From the NCBI GenBank assembly GCA_002334915.1, contig DDCQ01000050.1:8720-23767 (forward strand): a stretch of 15,048 nt of DNA, given 5' to 3'. Below are positions 7,438 through 13,902 of this stretch, piece after piece. The translations under genes were made by a program, and so were the position numbers. Each line of letters opens with the position of its first letter. Position 1 is the first letter of the stretch. Source of the stretch: Porticoccaceae bacterium UBA2002. GTDB lineage: Bacteria; Pseudomonadota; Gammaproteobacteria; Pseudomonadales; Porticoccaceae. Below the pieces are notes generated by a model that saw only the letters and a program-made list of their open reading frames with translations, had not been told where the DNA came from and did no database searches.

Positions 7438-9449
7438 TAGTTGGCCTCTTGTGGTTGGTTTATTTCAATTAGTACGTCATCGGCCGCCACCTGGTTGCCT
7501 GCCACCGCAGTCACTTCTTCCACGGTACCATCCACCTCGGCAACAATTTCATAGTGCATTTTCATGGCTTCCAAAACAGCCAGATTTTGCCCTTTGACCA
7601 CCTGATCTCCCGGCTTAACCAGCACCTCAAGCAGCAAACCATGCATTGGCGCTATTACACGGCCACCGCCAGCAGCTTCATCCACAGCACCATCGAGAAT
7701 AATCTGGTCTTTAAATAGGGCTCCACGGCCGGCAATTGAGCAATACAGCTGGCCCTGCTGACGTAACTTAAAAGTCACCAACTGCGCTGAACCATTAACC
7801 GACAGATTGGCATTATTACTGTCCATTGTTAATAACTGAATGCCAATCTGCTGTTGTGACTCGGCACAGGTCACCAGATAGCTGTCTGTGCTATTGGCTA
7901 CAGGTGAGATAGACAGATCGAAGAGGCTCTCGCCAAACTGGTACTGCTTGCGAGATACCAGCCCGCTGGCCATGGTCCAGTTCTTAAGTTTATGGCTGGT
8001 CAATGTGCTGCTGTTAAAATGACGCTGGTATTCAAGGTTTAAATCAATCACCGCTGCGGCCGCAGCATCTTCAACACTGGGTTCAGCCACTGCCAGATCC
8101 CCATCGGCAAATTCCTCAGCAATAAATGCCGTAGTCGCGGCGCCATCGATAAAGCTTTGTTTTTCAAGGCACTGAATCAGAAAATCTTTATTGTTGGTCG
8201 TGCCAAATAGCACGGTTTCTTTTAGGGCAGCAATCAGTCGTGTTCGCGCCGTTTCACGATTATCACCATAGCCAATAACCTTGGCTACCATAGGATCATA
8301 AAATGGTGATATTTCCTGGCCAGTGCAGATTCCAGCATCAATGCGCACACCAACGCCTGTGGCTGGCTGCCATAGATCTACAGGTCCCGAAGCGGGCAAA
8401 AAGTCCTGACTGGGGTCCTCTGTGTACAGGCGCACTTCTATAGCAGCGCCCTGCAGTTTTATATCCTCTTGAGTTAGACCCAGAGGGCGACCCTGAGCCA
8501 CATCAATCTGCAACTCCACCAGATCCAGACCGGTAATCAGCTCGGTCACCGGATGTTCAACCTGCAGCCTGGTATTCATCTCTAAAAAGTAAAAAGCGCC
8601 GCTGGCATCAAGCAGAAACTCCACCGTGCCCGCACCGCGATAGTTCACGCTTTTTGCCGCATCAATGGCCGACTGGCCCATCTGCTCCCGCAGTTCTGGC
8701 GTCATAATCGGGCATGGAGCCTCTTCCACCACCTTCTGGTGTCGGCGCTGCACCGAGCAGTCTCGCTCACCCAGATGAATAGTATTGCCCTGGGTATCGG
8801 CAAATACCTGAATCTCCACATGGCGGGGCTGGATAATGGCTTTTTCCAGAATCAGCTCACCGGAACCAAAGGCACTTTCAGCTTCGGCCCGCGCCAGCTT
8901 AATGGCATTAGCCAGTTCTTTATAATCATGGACCAGACGCATACCGCGACCACCGCCCCCGGCAGCCGCCTTCACCATTAGAGGCAGATCAATCTTTTTA
9001 CCCTCGGCCATTAAGGTTTTATCTGCCTGATCCAAACCCTCATAGCCAGGCACACAGGGTACCCCTGCTTCAATCATGCGGCGCTTGGATTCGGCCTTGT
9101 TGCCCATCACGTCAATGGCTTCTCTGCTAGGCCCTATAAACACTAGCCCGGCAGACTCAACCGCATCAGCAAAGGCAGCATTTTCGCTGAGAAAACCATA
9201 GCCTGGGTGAATAGCCTCGGCACCACTGGATGCAGCGGCAGCCAGAATATTCTCCGCCAGCAGATAGGACTCCCCCACCGGCCCAGGGCCAATGCAGACC
9301 CCGGTATCAGCCAGCTGCACATGGGGGGCGCCAGCATCTGCCTCGGAATACACTGCAATGGTGCGGTAACCCAGCTGTTTGGCGGTGCGAATAACCCGGC
9401 AGGCGATCTCGCCGCGGTTGGCAATCAAAATACTATTAAAGAGGTTCAT
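7437..9449 (-). CDS. atuF: Acyl-CoA carboxylase alpha subunit (biotin carboxylase + biotin carrier), geranyl/methylcrotonyl-CoA type
   Basis: Catalyses ATP- and bicarbonate-dependent carboxylation of biotin and carries the carboxybiotin to the beta subunit. In 670 residues the order is: biotin carboxylase N-domain (NRGEIA 11-16, IHPGYGFLSEN 80-90), ATP-grasp with the glycine-rich loop GGGGRGM (164-170), the catalytic block EMNTRLQVEHPVTE (290-303), biotin carboxylase C-domain to about 450, a divergent linker domain (about 475-590), and the biotinyl domain (about 597-665) with biotin-accepting Lys630 in EAMKM. That is the layout of LiuD/AtuF alpha subunits (roughly 655-670 residues). I start at ATG 9449; the in-frame TTG immediately before it is possible but less likely. 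AGGA lies 9 bases upstream, and 14 bases separate it from the hydratase stop. The alpha subunit alone cannot distinguish geranyl-CoA from methylcrotonyl-CoA or propionyl-CoA-type enzymes; the neighbours favour the Atu assignment. Confidence 0.9.
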   Translation of the reverse strand: MNLFNSILIANRGEIACRVIRTAKQLGYRTIAVYSEADAGAPHVQLADTGVCIGPGPVGESYLLAENILAAAASSGAEAIHPGYGFLSENAAFADAVESAGLVFIGPSREAIDVMGNKAESKRRMIEAGVPCVPGYEGLDQADKTLMAEGKKIDLPLMVKAAAGGGGRGMRLVHDYKELANAIKLARAEAESAFGSGELILEKAIIQPRHVEIQVFADTQGNTIHLGERDCSVQRRHQKVVEEAPCPIMTPELREQMGQSAIDAAKSVNYRGAGTVEFLLDASGAFYFLEMNTRLQVEHPVTELITGLDLVELQIDVAQGRPLGLTQEDIKLQGAAIEVRLYTEDPSQDFLPASGPVDLWQPATGVGVRIDAGICTGQEISPFYDPMVAKVIGYGDNRETARTRLIAALKETVLFGTTNNKDFLIQCLEKQSFIDGAATTAFIAEEFADGDLAVAEPSVEDAAAAAVIDLNLEYQRHFNSSTLTSHKLKNWTMASGLVSRKQYQFGESLFDLSISPVANSTDSYLVTCAESQQQIGIQLLTMDSNNANLSVNGSAQLVTFKLRQQGQLYCSIAGRGALFKDQIILDGAVDEAAGGGRVIAPMHGLLLEVLVKPGDQVVKGQNLAVLEAMKMHYEIVAEVDGTVEEVTAVAGNQVAADDVLIEINQPQEAN

Positions 9450-9463
9450 CAATACTGTTCCTG

Positions 9464-10279
9464 TTATTTATTCCAGGAGGCAGGCCGCTTTTCAACAAAA
9501 GCTGCCACTCCTTCCAGACCCTCAGGGCTCAACATACACTGGGCAAAACCTCGCGAGGCAAAGTCCAGTGCCTCGGCGCGGGGACGGCGCAGTGATTCAA
9601 ATAAAATACCTTTGGTCACCGCATTGGCACCTGGCGCACAGGCTTTAATATGCTCAAGTATGGTCTCGCACTGGGCTTCCAAATCTGCGGTATCAGTGGC
9701 CACGCCGTGGGCAATGCCCAGAGCCACCGCCTCCTCTCCCTTAAAGCGCGCACCGGTCAGCATCAGCCGCCGGGCCTGAGTCAACCCCACCCGCTCGGTA
9801 ACAAAGGGCGCTATTTGTGCCGGGGGAATACCCAGGCTAGTCTCGCTTAAACGGAACCGGGCATCTGCGGTGACCAGAGTCACATCGCCCACACAGGCCA
9901 GGCCCAGACCGCCTCCAATGGCGGCGCCCTCTACCAAAATAATAACTACCTGAGGCTGCTCATTTAGCTTAATCATCAGATCGCCAAAGCTGCGATTGCT
10001 GGCTGCCACCTCACCTGCATCTGTGGCCTGCATACCCGACTTAAAGCCTTTGATATCCCCACCGGCACAGAACACGCCGCCCGCTCCGCGCAATACAATG
10101 GTGCGAATGCTGCGGTCATCCCCCACCGCATCCAGCACAGTATTTAATTCCTCAGTCATTTCCGCCGATAGTGCATTTTTGGCCTCCGGGCGGTTAAGCC
10201 AGATTTTGAGTACAGAGTCGTGCCGCTCTAACAGCAGTGACTGGGTGACTGGTAATACAGCTTTTGATAAATCACTCAT
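9464..10279 (-). CDS. atuE: Enoyl-CoA hydratase, AtuE-like (isohexenylglutaconyl-CoA hydratase family)
   Basis: Crotonase-fold protein of 271 residues that should hydrate the branched glutaconyl-CoA made by the neighbouring carboxylase. The oxyanion-hole stretches are FCAGGDIKGF (70-79) and GAAIGGGLGLACVGD (118-132). Of the two glutamates used by classical hydratases, the second is present (Glu146 in LSETSLGIPPAQ), but the first is replaced by Gly126. The run GIPPAQIAPFV followed by GLTQARRL (150-172) resembles AtuE proteins more than LiuC/AUH methylglutaconyl-CoA hydratases. I choose ATG 10279, because a TTG twelve bases upstream (10291) would leave no room for its ribosome binding site, whereas a GAG sits seven bases before the ATG. 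It lies 21 bases after the carboxyltransferase stop and 14 before the biotin carboxylase start, inside the operon. Confidence 0.85.
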   Translation of the reverse strand: MSDLSKAVLPVTQSLLLERHDSVLKIWLNRPEAKNALSAEMTEELNTVLDAVGDDRSIRTIVLRGAGGVFCAGGDIKGFKSGMQATDAGEVAASNRSFGDLMIKLNEQPQVVIILVEGAAIGGGLGLACVGDVTLVTADARFRLSETSLGIPPAQIAPFVTERVGLTQARRLMLTGARFKGEEAVALGIAHGVATDTADLEAQCETILEHIKACAPGANAVTKGILFESLRRPRAEALDFASRGFAQCMLSPEGLEGVAAFVEKRPASWNK

Positions 10280-10300
10280 AATTATTCTCAACCTTCACAG

Positions 10301-11923
10301 TTACAGGCGGGCAATGCCAAAGCTATTGGGGCGCACCGTTCTGTGGCGTGCTTCCCGCACTGTCTCCAGTAGCAGTCCCAATGTTTTGCGCATATTGCGC
10401 GGGTCAATCATGCCATCGTCCATCAAATGACCTGAGGTATAAAAAGCATCAGACTGGGAGTCAAAGATATGGGCCAGCCCCTTCTCCTGAGCGGCCAGCG
10501 CCTCTTCATCTGGCTCAACACCCATGGCTGCCGCCTTGCCCCGAGCCACCATGGACATGGTTTTAGCCGCCTGCTCGCCGCCCATTACGCCCATCTTGGC
10601 ATTGGGAAAGGTATACAGAAAATCCGGATCATAGCCACGGCCACACATGCCATAGTTACCAGCACCAAAGCTGGCACCGGTCATAAAGGTAATACGTGGC
10701 ACTTCAATATTGCGCACCGCCTGAATCATCTTGGAGCCATGCTTGATCATGCCCGCCTGTTCAGACTTGGTGCCGACTATATAGCCGGTGGTATTTTGGA
10801 AAAACAGCGCCGGAATATCGGCCTGATCCAGCAGCTGCAAAAACTGGGTGGTCTTATTGGCACCCTGGGGGTCAATGGGGCCATTATTGCCAATAATGCC
10901 CACCGCCTGGCCGAAGATCTCCGCCTGAATGCACACAGTAGAGACACCAAAGCGCGGTTTAAAATCAAGAAAATCAGAACCATCGACCACTCGGGCCACC
11001 AGCTCTCGCATATCGTAAGGGGTGCGGTAATCTACCGGAATCACGCCGGCCAGTTCATCTGGATCATAGATGGGTTCGACAAACTCCCGGGGCTCAGGCA
11101 GCTGGCAGTTATCATTCCATTGCAGACGGGCCACGACTTCCCGGCAAATCTGAATACCATGGCCATCATTTTCCGCCAGATATTCCGCCAGACCAGAGGT
11201 AGTGGCATGCATCTCGGAGCCACCCAACTCCTCTTCTGTGGCTATCTCACCAGTGGCCGCCTTAAGCAGTGGCGGACCAGCCAAAAAGGCACGGCCTGTG
11301 CCCTTAACGGCAATGACATAGTCGCTAAGCCCAGGCATATAGGCGCCACCAGCAGTGGAAGAGCCATGCAATATAGAGATGACTGGAATGCCTTCTTTAC
11401 TTAGTTTGGCGAGACTGCCAAATAAGTCACCACCAGCACTAAAACCTTCAACCGTATAGTTCATCAAGTCACCACCAGCGCTCTCCACCAGATGCACAAA
11501 GGGTAACTTTTGCTCCAGGGAAACTTGCTGTGCCCGACGAATTCTGTAGCCCCCGGCAGTGGTCATTGAGCCGGCCAAAATACCGCTGTCGTCCACCACC
11601 ACCGAGCAGCGCACACCGGAAATAAAGCCTATGCCTGCTATCACGGTTGACCCGGGAATCGATTTGGCTTCATCTTTAGTATCCAGCTTATAGCCCGCCA
11701 GATTACTGATCTCCAAAAATGGCATCCCGGGATCCAGCAATCTTGCCAGTCGCTCTCTGGGCGTAAGCTGACCCCGCTTATCAAAGCGCGGCTTGCGCTT
11801 TTCCGAGATAGCGCGACCGCGGCTATTCAACTCATTTAGCTTATCCACCAGCTCGAGCATCTCGGCCCGCTGCTTCAGATAGGTCTCTGAACTGGTATTT
11901 ATTTTTGAGGCAAATACTGCCAT
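10301..11923 (-). CDS. atuC: Acyl-CoA carboxylase beta subunit (carboxyltransferase), geranyl/methylcrotonyl-CoA type
   Basis: Transfers the carboxyl group from biotin to the acyl-CoA; it pairs with the alpha subunit encoded at 7437-9449. The 540 residues comprise two crotonase-like halves. The N-half has STAGGAYMPGLSD (189-201) and FLAGPPLLKAATGE (213-226), which bind the CoA thioester. The C-half has FFQNTTGYIVGT (374-385) and GASFGAGNYGMCGRGYDP (416-433), which bind biotin. These motifs place it with methylcrotonyl-CoA and geranyl-CoA carboxylases rather than propionyl- or acetyl-CoA carboxylases. By eye, Phe168-Gly169 sits in the helix where methylcrotonyl enzymes have two bulky aromatic residues, which would fit a wider acyl pocket. 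Start: ATG with GGAG eight bases upstream, 27 bases after the AtuA-family stop. Expected assembly with the alpha subunit is a large hexamer of dimers in the cytoplasm. Choice between AtuC and LiuB remains open on sequence alone. Confidence 0.88.
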   Translation of the reverse strand: MAVFASKINTSSETYLKQRAEMLELVDKLNELNSRGRAISEKRKPRFDKRGQLTPRERLARLLDPGMPFLEISNLAGYKLDTKDEAKSIPGSTVIAGIGFISGVRCSVVVDDSGILAGSMTTAGGYRIRRAQQVSLEQKLPFVHLVESAGGDLMNYTVEGFSAGGDLFGSLAKLSKEGIPVISILHGSSTAGGAYMPGLSDYVIAVKGTGRAFLAGPPLLKAATGEIATEEELGGSEMHATTSGLAEYLAENDGHGIQICREVVARLQWNDNCQLPEPREFVEPIYDPDELAGVIPVDYRTPYDMRELVARVVDGSDFLDFKPRFGVSTVCIQAEIFGQAVGIIGNNGPIDPQGANKTTQFLQLLDQADIPALFFQNTTGYIVGTKSEQAGMIKHGSKMIQAVRNIEVPRITFMTGASFGAGNYGMCGRGYDPDFLYTFPNAKMGVMGGEQAAKTMSMVARGKAAAMGVEPDEEALAAQEKGLAHIFDSQSDAFYTSGHLMDDGMIDPRNMRKTLGLLLETVREARHRTVRPNSFGIARL

Positions 11924-11950
11924 GGGTCTATCTCCGTCTTACTGGTTTTA

Positions 11951-13765
11951 TTATTTAAGTTGCTGGGCAATCTCAGCGCTGACCGGAATCGACAGGGCCA
12001 AAAGGATCTGCCCATAGCCTTTGCCCTGGGCGTCGTTGCGAATACTAGCCATACCGCCGCCGCCCAGCACATCATGGATCAGAAAGTTAATGGCATGACT
12101 GCCAGGCATAAGGTAACGGTCCACATAGCTGGTGATCTTGCCAGCGGCCTGAGCCGGTAAAAAGTGGGCAAAGCAATCGGCCACAGCCTGTTCTGTGAGT
12201 GCGGCATGGATATAGGGCAGATATTCCGGACGCCGGGCAATAATGCCCACATTGGCCTTATCGCCTTTATCACCACTGCGGCCCCAGGCCAGCTTGATTA
12301 GAGGTACTGAGACGGTTGCATCTGTGGGCGCTGCAGGCCCAGTGGGTCGCTGCAGATTTTGCGCACTAAAGGGCTGGCCTGGAGTATCTGCCACCTCATA
12401 GGTGACGCCATCAATCTCAACCTCGATCTGCGCTGTGCCCTTGGGCAGCGCAAAGGAAAATAACCGCACCACTGGAGATGGGCTGGGTCTGGCACCAGCA
12501 AAGCCAGATAGACCCGGCGGTGTCGCCAAGCCCAGGCCCACGGCTTCTTTTAACATAATGCCGATACCAGCGGCGTCCGGGTGCTTAGCGGCAATTTTCA
12601 TAACCAACTCACGACAGTGACTGATCTGGGCATTGGCACCAAACTGGCTCTCTGCACCAATCAGCTCCACACTGGTTTCACTGTAGTCAGATAATCCCAG
12701 CTGCTTAAAGGTACGACGGGAGGCGGCAAAAATAGCATCCGCGAGCTTTTGCGCCTTGCGGTCGGCATCCACCCCATAGAAAGTCATATTGGTGCCACCG
12801 CGAAATTCATCGGCATAGGTGGTGCAGACTTTATAGGTATCTGGCGCTGGCAGGCCGGTGGCACCAGTGACTCGCACCAGATTCTCGCCCAGCTGCTCAA
12901 GCTCGACCTGAGAGAAATCACAGATCACATCCGGCAGCATATAGGCCTGGGGATCACCGATTTCGTAGACCATCTGCTCGGCTATGGTGGCCCGGCTAAC
13001 CAGACCGCCTGTACCCTCGGGCTTGGAGCAGTCAAAACTGCCATCGGCATGCACTTCGGCAATGGGATAGCCTATGGTTTCCAGGCTCTCAACCTCCTCC
13101 CAATCGGTAAAGTTACCGCCGGTTGCCTGGGGGCCGCATTCAATAATATGCCCCGCCAATGAACCCATGGCCAGCTTGTCGAGATCATCTCGACCCCAGC
13201 CAAAGCGATGGATACAGGCCCCCAGAGTCACAGCACTATCGACACTGCGGCCAGTGACCACTATATCCGCCCCTTCATCCAATGCTTTGGCCACGGGAAA
13301 GGCGCCCAGATAGGCATTGATGCTGGCGATTTTATCCGCCGCTGGAAAGGCCGCGCCGGTAAACATCTCTGTATAGTCCTGCTCTGCAAGCTGGTCTCGC
13401 TGGGCGATCATATCGTCTCCCAGCACACAGGCCACCTTAAGCTCCAGGCCCATCTCGGCGATAAGTGCACGCAGCGCATTGGCACAGGCCTGGGGATTTA
13501 CACCACCGGCATTGGATACAATTTTGACACCCTGACGAGCGATTTCTTTGAGATTGGGCTTCATGGCCGCGGTGACAAAGTCTAGGGCATAGCCATAGTC
13601 GGGGTTTTTCGCCCGGGCCCGAGCCATAATCGACATGGTAATTTCGGCAAGATAGTCGTAGGCGATAAAGTCCAGATTGCCGTCTTTTAGTAATTGCGGC
13701 GTAGCCCGGGCAGCATCACCCCAGAACCCGCTGGCACCAGCTATACGTAGAGTTTTCTCTGCCAT
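11951..13765 (-). CDS. atuA: AtuA-family protein (DUF1446) with C-terminal AtuA-associated domain
   Basis: A 604-residue cytoplasmic protein of the acyclic terpene utilisation AtuA family, whose biochemical role is not established. The DUF1446/AtuA core spans about 5-455: it opens with LRIAGASGFWGDA (6-18) and contains VSNAGGVNPQACA (83-95), VTGRSVDSAVTLGA (170-183), ECGPQATGGNFTDW (209-222) and PEGTGGLVS (249-257). A linker leads to the C-terminal domain (about 485-600) with AWGRSGDKGDKANVG (493-507) and HDVLGGGGMASIRND (564-578). Both domains in one chain is the usual full-length form. The start is supported by GGAG ten bases upstream. It is the first gene of a five-gene operon with the carboxylase subunits and hydratase, so it probably acts on, or in complex with, an intermediate of that pathway. 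No membrane segment or signal peptide is visible. Confidence 0.9.
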   Translation of the reverse strand: MAEKTLRIAGASGFWGDAARATPQLLKDGNLDFIAYDYLAEITMSIMARARAKNPDYGYALDFVTAAMKPNLKEIARQGVKIVSNAGGVNPQACANALRALIAEMGLELKVACVLGDDMIAQRDQLAEQDYTEMFTGAAFPAADKIASINAYLGAFPVAKALDEGADIVVTGRSVDSAVTLGACIHRFGWGRDDLDKLAMGSLAGHIIECGPQATGGNFTDWEEVESLETIGYPIAEVHADGSFDCSKPEGTGGLVSRATIAEQMVYEIGDPQAYMLPDVICDFSQVELEQLGENLVRVTGATGLPAPDTYKVCTTYADEFRGGTNMTFYGVDADRKAQKLADAIFAASRRTFKQLGLSDYSETSVELIGAESQFGANAQISHCRELVMKIAAKHPDAAGIGIMLKEAVGLGLATPPGLSGFAGARPSPSPVVRLFSFALPKGTAQIEVEIDGVTYEVADTPGQPFSAQNLQRPTGPAAPTDATVSVPLIKLAWGRSGDKGDKANVGIIARRPEYLPYIHAALTEQAVADCFAHFLPAQAAGKITSYVDRYLMPGSHAINFLIHDVLGGGGMASIRNDAQGKGYGQILLALSIPVSAEIAQQLK

Positions 13766-13804
13766 CGCCTATTGTCTCCAAAAACAGCACTTATGAGCCC
13801 AAAT

Positions 13805-13828
13805 AGTACTAACTTGAACCCTGGTACT
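13805..13828. promoter_or_regulatory. Imperfect inverted repeat in the leader of the AtuA operon (possible operator)
   Basis: AGTAC (13805-13809) and GTACT (13824-13828) are inverted copies at the ends of a 24-base segment with a few further symmetric pairs inside. It lies just downstream of the candidate promoter and upstream of the ribosome binding site, where a repressor (the Pseudomonas atu genes are controlled by the TetR-type AtuR) could block transcription. The symmetry is short and could be chance. Confidence 0.25.
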
Positions 13829-13847
13829 CTTTGGATTCTATGCCAGC

Positions 13848-13877
13848 AATATAAGAGCCCATGCCAATTGCCCTCAA
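13848..13877 (-). promoter_or_regulatory. Candidate promoter of the AtuA-carboxylase operon
   Basis: In the 137-base gap between the transporter and the AtuA-family gene, the minus strand reads TTGAGG (13877-13872, four of six matches), an 18-base spacer, and TATATT (13853-13848, five of six matches). Transcription would start near 13841 and leave a leader of about 76 bases. The match is moderate, and read-through from the transporter gene is an alternative. Confidence 0.35.
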
Positions 13878-13902
13878 ATAGCTGACCCACTACATCGACC
13901 AC

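Noticed and set aside
9450..9452. TTG start one codon before the biotin carboxylase ATG
   Set aside because: The spacing to AGGA would be acceptable, but ATG is the stronger initiator and the change is a single residue.
9207..9779. Plus-strand open frame of 190 codons opposite the biotin carboxylase and hydratase genes
   Set aside because: It spans the junction of two well-supported minus-strand genes and shows no recognisable domain; it is a shadow of their codon bias.
10280..10291. TTG start extending the hydratase by four codons
   Set aside because: The AAGG upstream directly abuts the TTG, leaving no spacing; the ATG at 10279 has a workable GAG at seven bases and a normal family N-terminus.
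10469..11404. Long plus-strand open frame (311 codons) opposite the carboxyltransferase gene
   Set aside because: It lies wholly antisense to a gene with unmistakable motifs, and its His/Ile-rich low-complexity product matches no family I know.
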